Shown here: positions 19,647 to 30,800 of the stretch, in pieces
How positions within the stretch are numbered: position 1 is the first letter of the stretch
How the letters are laid out: each line of letters begins with the position of its first letter
Source: Aliarcobacter lanthieri
GTDB lineage: Bacteria > Campylobacterota > Campylobacteria > Campylobacterales > Arcobacteraceae
DNA length: 64,000 nucleotides
NCBI RefSeq assembly: GCF_013201625.1
Contig: NZ_CP053839.1
Span: 1-64,000, forward strand
Direction of reading: 5' to 3'
Made by a program: the position numbers and the translations under genes
The notes under the pieces: model-generated
What the model was told of the DNA's origin: nothing
What the model saw: the letters and a program-made list of their open reading frames with translations, nothing else
The model's database searches: none

Positions 19647-20474
19647 ATTTATATCCAATTTCTTTAAATAATCACTAATTTTTGGTATGTTATCTTTTCT
19701 ACAAATCATACAAGTTGGAATATTTGCCTCATCCTTTGGTAAAATAGTAATTTTTATGTCTTTATCATATCCCATTTTTTTAACTATACTTGTAGGAAGA
19801 AGTGTTTTACCCATTCCTACTTTTATACAAGATAAAATAGTTTCTAAATTTCCAAAAGAGAGAGTTTTTTCAACATATATATTATTTTGTTTATAATAAT
19901 TCCTTAAGAATTCATCATAAACACAACCATCTTTAAAACTTAAAGTTACATTTGGGGTATCTTTTTCATATGGTTCTAAAATTGCAATTTCTTCTTCAAA
20001 TTTTTTTAATATTATTAAATTCTCATTTATTGGTTCTCCGCTTATAAAAGCTATATCAACTTTATAATCTAATATTAATTGCATAATATCTTTTGTTGTT
20101 CCAGTAAAAAGTTCCAATTGCATTTTTGGGAAATCTTTGTGAAGTTTTAGTAAAAAAGTAGAAATTCTTACAACTGCATTGCAATCAGTTGAACCTATTT
20201 TCAATGAACTTAATTGCATATCTTTAGATAAACTTGCAATTGAACTTTCCATTTTATGAATTATTTCTAAGGCTTGAGGATAAAACTTTTCTCCATTTGA
20301 AGTTAAAATAACACCTTTTGGAACTCTATAAAAAAGTTCTAATCCTAAAATCTTTTCAAGTTGTTTTACTCTTGATGTAACATTTGATTGAGCACATTTT
20401 AATTCATTTGAAGCTAAAGAAATACTTTTATTCTTTGCAACACTTACAAAAACTTTTAATAGATTTAAATCCAT
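19644..20474 (-). CDS. LysR-family transcriptional regulator
   Basis: A 276-aa regulator with the N-terminal winged helix-turn-helix of the family (LLKVFVSVAKNKSISLASNE, then AQSNVTSRVKQLEKILGLEL). A periplasmic-binding-like effector domain runs from about residue 88 (SLKIGSTDCNAVVRIS, then DIAFISGEPI). It is divergent from the MFS gene at 20568 with 93 nt between them, the usual arrangement for a regulator of its neighbour. The inducer is unknown. Confidence 0.92.
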   Translation of the reverse strand: MDLNLLKVFVSVAKNKSISLASNELKCAQSNVTSRVKQLEKILGLELFYRVPKGVILTSNGEKFYPQALEIIHKMESSIASLSKDMQLSSLKIGSTDCNAVVRISTFLLKLHKDFPKMQLELFTGTTKDIMQLILDYKVDIAFISGEPINENLIILKKFEEEIAILEPYEKDTPNVTLSFKDGCVYDEFLRNYYKQNNIYVEKTLSFGNLETILSCIKVGMGKTLLPTSIVKKMGYDKDIKITILPKDEANIPTCMICRKDNIPKISDYLKKLDIN

Positions 20475-20505
20475 ATCATTTATCCTTATATCACCTATCG
20501 TTATT

Positions 20506-20527
20506 GATTATTTGACATAAAATAATC
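20506..20527. promoter_or_regulatory. Dyad in the LysR/MFS divergent promoter (operator candidate)
   Basis: GATTATTT (20506-20513) and AAATAATC (20520-20527) form a perfect dyad with a 6-nt spacer, roughly midway between the two divergent start codons. Flanking ATATCAC (20488-20494) and GTGATAT (20532-20538) make a second, wider inverted pair around the same centre. LysR proteins usually bind such dyads near their own promoter. The assignment is by position and symmetry only. Confidence 0.45.
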
Positions 20528-20567
20528 TTTAGTGATATGATACCAGAAAACTAAGGAAGAGAGTTTT

Positions 20568-21749
20568 ATGTTAAAAAGATTATTTGATAGGAATGATAAT
20601 TTAGCAATATTAATTGCTGGAATTTTTTCAATTATAATTGGTATTGGTGTAGCACGATTTGCATTTACAGGTCTTATTCCTCCTATGATAGATGATTATT
20701 TAACTATTAAGTTTGTAGGGATTTTAGCTTCTCTAAATTTTGCTGGATATCTAGCAGGGTCTATCTTTTCTGTTTTTATAAAAGATATAAATATAAAAGT
20801 TTATTTTTATAGATTTGGAGTTATTTTAGCAATAGTTACAACTTTTGTTTTAGCTTTTAGTAAAGATGAAACTCTTTGGATGATTTCAAGAGTTTTAGGT
20901 GGATTTGCGGGAGCTATGTGCCTTGTTGTTGGTTCTGCAATTGTTATGCAAAAACTAAAAATTGAAAGTAAAACCAAAGCTATGGGTATTCACTTTAGTG
21001 GAATAGGATTTTCTATTTTAACTACAGATTTAATAGCAAGATATATCTTGAGTTTAGGTTATACTTGGGAAGATGCTTGGAGTGTACTTTGTATATATGC
21101 TATTGTTTTATCTTTTTATGCAATGTATATTTTATCTTTTGATAAAGAAGTAAAACAATCGCAAATAAAACAAAAGTTTGATTTTACTATCTTTACTCCT
21201 TTTGTAATACTTTTAATTATGGCATATTTTGCTGAAGGAGTTGGATTTGTAGTTCAAGCTACATTTTTACCAGATATTATAAATAATCTTGAAGGATTAG
21301 AGGGGTATGGAAGTTTAACTTGGACTTTAGTTGGTATTGCAGGAATTCCTTCTTGTATTATTTGGATGAGATTAGCTCATAAATATGGAAGTGTGAATAT
21401 TATCATTATAGCTTTTATTCTTCAAGCAGTTGGTATTTTAATTCCAGCCTTCACAACAAATATGTATTTAAACTTACTTAGTGGAGTATTATATGGAGGT
21501 ACTTTTATTGGACTGGTGGCACTTTTTATGAATTTAGGTGGGCAATTATCAAAAGGAAACCCAGTAGTTCTTATGGGAGCATTAACAACTTCTTATGGTA
21601 TAGGACAAGTTATTGCTCCTCTTTATAGTGTATATTTTATTGAAAAATATGGTAACTATGATTATGCATTATATCTTACAGCTCTTATTGTTTTAGGAGG
21701 TGTATTATTACTAATCATCTCTAAAAAATTTGAAAAAGAGAAAATTTAA
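20568..21749 (+). CDS. YbfB/YjiJ-family MFS transporter
   Basis: A 393-aa 12-helix major facilitator. The N terminus has the family signature GIGVARFAFTGLIPPMIDD, followed by FAGYLAGSIFSVFIKD and a central ILSRVLGG-like MISRVLGGFAGAMCLVVGSA motif region. The substrate is unknown; family members are proposed sugar or small-acid exporters. It is divergently paired with the LysR gene, which probably controls it. An AAGGAAGAG ribosome site precedes the ATG. Confidence 0.88.
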   Translation: MLKRLFDRNDNLAILIAGIFSIIIGIGVARFAFTGLIPPMIDDYLTIKFVGILASLNFAGYLAGSIFSVFIKDINIKVYFYRFGVILAIVTTFVLAFSKDETLWMISRVLGGFAGAMCLVVGSAIVMQKLKIESKTKAMGIHFSGIGFSILTTDLIARYILSLGYTWEDAWSVLCIYAIVLSFYAMYILSFDKEVKQSQIKQKFDFTIFTPFVILLIMAYFAEGVGFVVQATFLPDIINNLEGLEGYGSLTWTLVGIAGIPSCIIWMRLAHKYGSVNIIIIAFILQAVGILIPAFTTNMYLNLLSGVLYGGTFIGLVALFMNLGGQLSKGNPVVLMGALTTSYGIGQVIAPLYSVYFIEKYGNYDYALYLTALIVLGGVLLLIISKKFEKEKI

Positions 21750-21766
21750 ACTAATTTTTAGAAAAT

Positions 21767-21784
21767 ATCACCCCTTTGGGTGAT
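21767..21784 (+). terminator. Stem-loop after the MFS gene
   Basis: ATCACCC (21767-21773) and GGGTGAT (21778-21784) form a perfect 7-bp, GC-containing stem with a 4-nt loop, 18 nt after the MFS stop. No run of T follows, so termination may be weak. It separates the MFS gene from the adhesin gene, whose ribosome site AAGGAGA is about 50 nt downstream. Confidence 0.55.
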
Positions 21785-21839
21785 GACATGATTCATTTAT
21801 TATTATATAATTAGATATATTATTTTTAAGGAGATACTT

Positions 21840-24800
21840 ATGGAAGTATTAGGAATAGTGAAATCAATGACTGAAGGAACTTTTTATCTAAAAGATTCTA
21901 TGGGAAATACAAAAGAACTTAAAATAGGTGATGAAATAGTAAAAAATGATGTAGTTTTTGGAGATAAATTAAATACAGCATCTGCAAAAATAGATATTGA
22001 ATTAGAAGGAAATGATGTAGTAGTTGTAAATCAAGATAATGATCAACTATTTGACACTTCTTTATCTACAGTAACTTTTGGAAATGAAGAAGTAACTTTT
22101 AATAAACAATCTATAGATGAAATTTTAAGTGCATGGAATAAAGCACAAAATAGTATAGATGATATAGAAACAGCTGCTGGTGATGTAACTGAGCAAGAAA
22201 CAAATGCTGGAAATGAAGAAGCTGAAGATGGTGGAGCATTAAGATCTAAATTTAGTGCAAGAGATGGAGATTCTACTGATGTTATAAGTGATCTAAGACA
22301 AGCTTCATGGACTGGTGGACTTGATAACCAAATAGAAAATGCACCAGATGATATTTTTATATTACCACCTGTTTACACTATCATAGAAGGAATGGAGATT
22401 GTAAGAGAGGGTGATGAGGCACAATATGTAGTAAAACTAGTAGATGCCGCAGGAAATCCAGTAATAGCAACACAAGATACAATAATTTATGTAACATATA
22501 CAAATAAGACAACACAAAATGGTGATACAGAATATAATCATAATAGTGTAATTGAAGTAGTAATTAAAGCTGGTACTAGCGAAACTATATTTAATATAAA
22601 AACAATAGATGATTATTTAGCAGATGATGGAGAAATTTATAACGTTGCAATCACAGGAAATAACTCAACACATTTTGATATGAGAAATGGAGATGTAAAT
22701 GGTGATAAAACCAATGTAGATACAACAATTTTAGATAATTCAAATCCAGATAATCCAGGATTAGAAGATGGAGGGTATGGACCAGAGGATACTGTATATG
22801 CAATAATAGAGGGAACAACAACAGTAAATGAGGGAGATACAGCAACATATGTAGTAAAACTAGTAGATAAAGATGGGAATATAGTAATTCCAACAAAAGA
22901 TACAACAGTAACAGTAGTATATAAAGATAAAACTACAGATGATGGAATGGATACAAATAAATATAATGGAGAAAAGATTACAGTAGTAATAAAAGCAAAT
23001 GAGTCATCAGCAGAGTTTGAAGTAAAAACAATAGATGATTATTTAGCAGATGATGGAGAGATATATAATGTATCTATCGAGAATGTAGATGATAAAGGAC
23101 AATTTGAGAAAGTACAAATTGGAGATATTAATGGAAATGGTAAAGAAGTAGATACTGTAATTAGAGATAATACAACAGATAAACCAAATGAAGATAGTAC
23201 TGTTGAAGTTGATATGGAGAAAGTAATATTAAAGATATTTGCAGCAGATAAAGATGGGAATCCATTAAAAGGTGCGAATGGAGAGTATTTAACAGTAAAT
23301 GAAGTAGCAGAAGGAGATGATGCATATTATGTAGTATTAGCATTTGAACCAGAGACTAAAGAGTTTAATGATAGTACAGTATTAAAAGAACAAGGTGGAA
23401 CAGTAGAAGTTGAAACATTTGATAAAACAGCAACAGGAGCAACACAAGCAACAACAAATGATGGAACACAAGATTATGTGTCTAAAAAAGAGGTTGTAGA
23501 ATTAGGGAAAGCTATAAAAGTAGAGACAATAGATGATTATATGGCAGATAATGATGAGCAATATGGAATAAAGATTACAGATAAGACATATGAACATCCA
23601 AGTACAGGGGCTATATATGAGAATGTAGTAACAGATAAAGATTCAGTAACAACAACTATCAAAGATAATACAACAGATAAACCAAATGAAGATAGTACTG
23701 TTGAAGTTGATATGGAGAAAGTAATATTAAAGATATTTGCAGCAGATAAAGATGGGAATCCATTAAAAGGTGCGAATGGAGAGTATTTAACAGTAAATGA
23801 AGTAGCAGAAGGAGATGATGCATATTATGTAGTATTAGCATTTGAACCAGAGACTAAAGAGTTTAATGATAGTACAGTATTAAAAGAACAAGGTGGAACA
23901 GTAGAAGTTGAAACATTTGATAAAACAGCAACAGGAGCAACACAAGCAACAACAAATGATGGAACACAAGATTATGTGTCTAAAAAAGAGGTTGTAGAAT
24001 TAGGGAAAGCTATAAAAGTAGAGACAATAGATGATTATATGGCAGATAATGATGAGCAATATGGAATAAAGATTACAGATAAGACATATGAACATCCAAG
24101 TACAGGGGCTATATATGAGAATGTAGTAACAGATAAAGATTCAGTAACAACAACTATCAAAGATAATACAACAGATAAACCAAATGAAGATAGTACTGTT
24201 GAAGTTGATATGGAGAAAGTAATATTAAAGATATTTGCAGCAGATAAAGATGGGAATCCATTAAAAGGTGCGAATGGAGAGTATTTAACAGTAAATGAAG
24301 TAGCAGAAGGAGATGATGCATATTATGTAGTATTAGCATTTGAACCAGAGACTAAAGAGTTTAATGATAGTACAGTATTAAAAGAACAAGGTGGAACAGT
24401 AGAAGTTGAAACATTTGATAAAACAGCAACAGGAGCAACACAAGCAACAACAAATGATGGAACACAAGATTATGTGTCTAAAAAAGAGGTTGTAGAATTA
24501 GGGAAAGCTATAAAAGTAGAGACAATAGATGATTATATGGCAGATAATGATGAGCAATATGGAATAAAGATTACAGATAAGACATATGAACATCCAAGTA
24601 CAGGGGCTATATATGAGAATGTAGTAACAGATAAAGATTCAGTAACAACAACTATCAAAGATAATACAACAGATAAACCAAATGAAGATAGTACTGTTGA
24701 AGTTGATATGGAGAAAGTAATATTAAAGATATTTGCAGCAGATAAAGATGGGAATCCATTAAAAGGTGCGAATGGAGAGTATTTAACAGTAAATGAAGTA

Positions 24801-27800
24801 GCAGAAGGAGATGATGCATATTATGTAGTATTAGCATTTGAACCAGAGACTAAAGAGTTTAATGATAGTACAGTATTAAAAGAACAAGGTGGAACAGTAG
24901 AAGTTGAAACATTTGATAAAACAGCAACAGGAGCAACACAAGCAACAACAAATGATGGAACACAAGATTATGTGTCTAAAAAAGAGGTTGTAGAATTAGG
25001 GAAAGCTATAAAAGTAGAGACAATAGATGATTATATGGCAGATAATGATGAGCAATATGGAATAAAGATTACAGATAAGACATATGAACATCCAAGTACA
25101 GGGGCTATATATGAGAATGTAGTAACAGATAAAGATTCAGTAACAACAACTATCAAAGATAATACAACAGATAAACCAAATGAAGATAGTACTGTTGAAG
25201 TTGATATGGAGAAAGTAATATTAAAGATATTTGCAGCAGATAAAGATGGGAATCCATTAAAAGGTGCGAATGGAGAGTATTTAACAGTAAATGAAGTAGC
25301 AGAAGGAGATGATGCATATTATGTAGTATTAGCATTTGAACCAGAGACTAAAGAGTTTAATGATAGTACAGTATTAAAAGAACAAGGTGGAACAGTAGAA
25401 GTTGAAACATTTGATAAAACAGCAACAGGAGCAACACAAGCAACAACAAATGATGGAACACAAGATTATGTGTCTAAAAAAGAGGTTGTAGAATTAGGGA
25501 AAGCTATAAAAGTAGAGACAATAGATGATTATATGGCAGATAATGATGAGCAATATGGAATAAAGATTACAGATAAGACATATGAACATCCAAGTACAGG
25601 GGCTATATATGAGAATGTAGTAACAGATAAAGATTCAGTAACAACAACTATCAAAGATAATTCAGATCCAATTAATCCAGGACTAGAAGATGGAGGATAT
25701 GGACCGGAAGATACTGTATATGTAAAAATTATAGGAAATGCTAAAACTATTGAAGGTGGAGATTTAAAACATACAGTAAAACTTGTAGATAATAATGGAA
25801 AAGAAGTACGAATTCCAGAAAATGGAGAAATTACTGTAACATTAGAATACACTTTTAGAGAAGGTAAATCTGAAAGTGGTGATTATGAAACACAACAAAT
25901 AACAGTAGTTATTCCAGCAGGTAAAACATTATCAGAAGTTATAAATAAATCAAAAGTTGATTTTGATACTGAAGGAACAGAAGTTTATGAAGTAAAAATT
26001 GTAGAGGTAAAAGAAACAGGTTCTCAACAAGTATTTGAAAAAGTAGATATTCACTCTACAGATAATAAAGTTACTGATACTATTCTTGATGGAATTACAT
26101 TAACAGACCCTAAAAATGCTTATGTTGATGAAGACAATTTCTATACAAATAAAAATGATGGAACAAACTCAACAAACAAAAAATCTGATATAAGTGATAC
26201 ACAAAGCTTAGGCTTTATAGTTCCTCCTAATTATGAAAAAGAAGTTGGTACATTTGAAGTTAATTTTGTAGGAGAACCAACAGTTACTGTTGATGGAGCT
26301 CCTTATGAACTTAAATCAAATGGTGTAGATATAAAATATGAAGTAAATGGTAATACAATCATTGGAAAAGCAGGAAATACTAAAGTCTTTGAGATTATTT
26401 TGAGTAAAGATGGCAAATATACATATAAACAATATGAGAATATTGATCATCCAAAATCTGGAAATGTTTCTACTCCTGAAGGTAAAACAGAGTTTAATGA
26501 TAAGGATAATATAGATTTAAATTTCCAATTTAATATAACTACAACAAGTAAAAATGGGCAAATAGTAACAAGCCCTGATCAAGGCTTTAAAGTTACAGTA
26601 AATGATTCTTCTCCAGATTCAGGAGAAAGAACTGAAATAGTAAATGAAGATGGAATTTTAACTATTGTTTTAAGTGATGAAGGTTTCCAAAAGGATCCAA
26701 AAGATCCATCTACAAAAGGACAAATTGAAATTAGTAATGATGGAGGAGTAACATATCAAACATTATCAAAAGACGATTCTATTGATATTTTAGAAAATGG
26801 TCAAAAAATTGGAACACTTACAAATAATGGAAATGGAACTTTAAAATTTGAACCAGTAAAAGATTATAGTAAATATGAATCTAATGATGATAAATCTTTA
26901 CCAAATTTTACTTATAAGGTTTCAGATACAGATGGAGATTATGCTGAAGGTAAAATCAATATTCAAGTTAAACCAGTAGTAGATGGTACAGATATTAATG
27001 CAAAAAATGTAGAAACTTTTGAAGATAATAAAAATACTGCAGAAGGTAAAGACAGTGTGTCTTTAGGATTAAAATTACCAAATATAAAAGACAATGAAGA
27101 TAAAAATGGTGGTGCAAAAGGTGATCATGGTGAAAGAGTTGGAGACTTAACACTTAAATTTACAAATGGAAAACTTGTAGAAGGTGCAAAACTTTTAGAT
27201 AAAGATGGAAACCCATTAACATATGAAGATGGTACAGAAGTTGTTATCAATACTAAAGATCAAGTTGTTAAAATAGTTATTGTAAATGAAGATGGAACAT
27301 TAAATGAAGATTTCCATCATTCTGATGTTAAATTAGATGAACCAAAAACTATTTATATGACAAAAGAACAATATGAGTCAATCAAAATAAATCATGCTGA
27401 AGATAATGATATAGACATTAATATAACTATCTCAACAAAAACTTATGAAGTTGATGATGATGGTAAACCTTTATCAAACTCTCAAGCAAATGGTCAAGGT
27501 AAAACAGATAGTAAAGATATGACAGTTATTATTAAACCAGTAACTGATGATATTAATTTAAGTTGGGATAATGATAGTCTAGGAAAAATATCAAATAATG
27601 GTAAAACTTATACATTTAATGATATAAAAGAAGGAGATCCTACTATAGATTTAAAATCACTTCTTACAAAAACAAGTGGAACAGAAGGAGATCCTAAACC
27701 AGATTTAGATGGTTCAGAACATAGAGTATATACAATTTCTGGTATTCCTGAAGGAACAATTGTGACTTTAGGTGGACAAGAAGCAATAGCAAATAGTAAA

Positions 27801-30800
27801 GGTATTGCTATAATAATATTTAATGATGCAAATAATAAATCTGATGATCCTAGTTTCTCTATGGAATTTCCTGGAAGTTATTCTGGAACAGTAGAAGGAA
27901 AGATTACACTAAGTGTAATAGATAAAGGTTTTAAATCAGATGGAAAAACTAATGAAGACAAAGCTAATTGGGGAGAAGAAAAAACTGCTGAAGTTGATTT
28001 TAAAGTAAATGTATATCCTGTTGCAAATGAAGCAACAATAAAAGTTGGGCAACCTATAGGACTCGAAGATGCAGGGAGAGCTGGTGGAAATACAAAAGCT
28101 AAAGATGGAACTATTACAAACCCAGAAAAAGGTATTGTATTACCTATAATAGTTACTTCAACTGATAAAGATGGAAGTGAAACATTTACTGTAACTATAA
28201 AAGATATTCCAAATGGTGGAGCAATTTTTGTAAAAGATACAATTACAGGTAAAGATATTCTTGTAACATATGCAAAAGATGGAACTCCTACAATAAATGT
28301 ATGGAATAATGGTACATTAGAAGATTATACTGGAACATCTATAGTAGCAGATAAAGGAAGTATAACTATTGAGAGATATGATAATTCAACTCCACCAAAA
28401 TTTATTCCACCACACAATGCACATGGAGATTTTGATTTAAAAGTTGATGCAAAAACAGTTGATACGGCAATTATTGATGGGAAACCTGTAATATCAGAAA
28501 ATACAACAGCAAAAGATAAAGTGATTACAGTTGTTGTAAAAGATGTAGCAGATAGTGTTGTAGGGAATGATTATAATGAGGTTGTTGTAGATTTAGCAGA
28601 TGGAACACCAAAAGAGTATAATGCTGTTGCAAATGAAGATGAAGAGATTAAATTGGATTCTATTTTTAAAGATTCTACAAAACTTGAATCTTATGATAAA
28701 GAGAGTGAAGATTTAACAATAGTTATTAAAAATCTTCCAGATGGTGTTATTTTAGAAGGTGCTACAGATATAAATGGACAGTATATATTTAAAGCTAGTG
28801 ATATCCCAAATATTAAAATTATAACTCCACCAAACTATAGTGGAGAATTAAATTTTGATATCACATATATTACAACAGAAAAAGGTGAAGCAGGAAATCC
28901 AAGTAAAACTCATGATAGTAAAAAAGAAACAGATAGTATCAACATATTTGTAAAACCAACTGTTGATGCAGGATTTAAATCAAATACTATAACAAATGAA
29001 GATAGTGAGCAAGTAATAGATGGAAATAGTTATTATAAACTTGATTTAGGAATAGAACACCAAAATGGTGATATAGATGAAACTTTAGTAAGTGTAACTA
29101 TAAATGAGCCAACTTCAGGTGAATATAAATTATTTATTAAAAATGGTGATACTTTCGAAGCTATTACATTTACAAATGGTAAAGCAAATATTCCTTTAGA
29201 TGATTTAGGAAAAGTATATGTACAAGCTCCTGAAAATAAACATGGAGATTTTAAAATAACTGGGAGTTTTGTTGCAAAAGATAGTCAATATGAAGGAAAA
29301 AATATAAATTATAAGACTGAAGAAACAAAAGACTTTACTCATACATTGACTGTTAAACCAGTTACAGATAAACCAACTATTGAAGTTAAAGAAAATACTG
29401 AAACTACTATAAAAGTACCAAGTGGACAGGAAAAAACGATAGAAATTCCTGTAAAAGTAACTTCAGCTGATAAAGATGGAAGTGAAAATATCACAAAAAT
29501 CGTAATAAGTGGTATTCCAAAAGGTGTTACAATAAGTTTTGGAGATGCTGAAACAGATGCAGAAATTACTGTAAGTGAGCATAATGGTATTTATACTATT
29601 ATTCCAAAAGATGGTAATTATAAATTAAATGATAGTGATTTTAAAAATATTACATTTAACGTAACTAGTGGTGCAAATTTTGAACATAGAGATATAACAA
29701 TTACTGCATATACAAAAGATGCAGAAGGTTCAAAAGAAGAATCAACAAGTACTATAATAACACTCGATAAAACTCATGGAACTGGTGGTGTAATTGGAGA
29801 AGGTCCAAAATTAAATATTGTTCTTGATGAATCTAGAGATTTCAAAGCAACAGAAGATACAGAATTTAATTTCTTAGATGTATTTAAAATAGTTGCAGAA
29901 GATGGACGTGATGGAAGAACTGAAATAAACTTTAAGATTGATGTTGGTCCAAATGCTACAATCAAAGGTTTAGATAGTTATAAAAATGCAGATGGAAGCT
30001 ACACAATCAAAGGTAATAGAGCTGATATTGAATCGGTTTTAGCAAACTTAAAAGTAGTTCCAAATGAAGATTTTAATAGTAATCAAGATGTAGATGGAAT
30101 TTCTATAAAAGTAGAAATAAATGGACAAGAAATTAGCACAAAAATTCCAGTAATTCCAGTAACAGATGAAATGACAGTTAATATAACTCCAGAAACAGAT
30201 ACAAATATTAATGAAAATGGAGAATTCTCATTTAATGTTGAAATATCAAATAATGCTGATAGAGAATTTACAAATATAAATGAATACTATATTGTTGTAA
30301 ATGAACATTTTGAAGCAGGAGAAACTGCAAAAGGTAAATTGTTATTAGATGGTATAGAATTAGATTATGTTGAAGGTAAAGGGTATAAATTACCAGATGG
30401 TATAGACCCTAAAGATAAACTAAACTTTACATATAAATCTGGTGAGAATAGACATGGAACAGTAGATATAAAAGTAGTTGTTGAAAATAAAGAAACAGGA
30501 GCTACAAATTCTTTAACAGCAGAAAAAGAAATTACTATTGTTGTTAAACCTGTTGCTTCTTCTAAAATAGAAGTTGAAAGAGCAAAAGATGGTATTGAAG
30601 ATAAAGAAATGGCAAGTGCTAAATTAGTAGTAAAAGACCATGATCCTTCAGAAAAGTTTGAAAGTATACTGATAAAAGTTGCTCCAGGAGTAGCTGTTTA
30701 TTATAATGGTGGAAAGTCTATGGCTATGAATTTAGGAGATGGTTCTTGGTTGGTTCCTGTAAATAAAGATGGGACACTTCCAGAAATATTCTTTAAAGGA

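Noticed and set aside
23161-25335. Five identical minus-strand ORFs of 60 codons at 498-nt spacing
   Set aside because: They are antisense shadows of the adhesin repeats, leucine/histidine-rich as expected from the complementary frame, and have no ribosome sites.
23166-25655. Possible CRISPR array because of identical repeats
   Set aside because: The repeat unit is 498 bp, has no spacers, and is an in-frame part of one large coding sequence.
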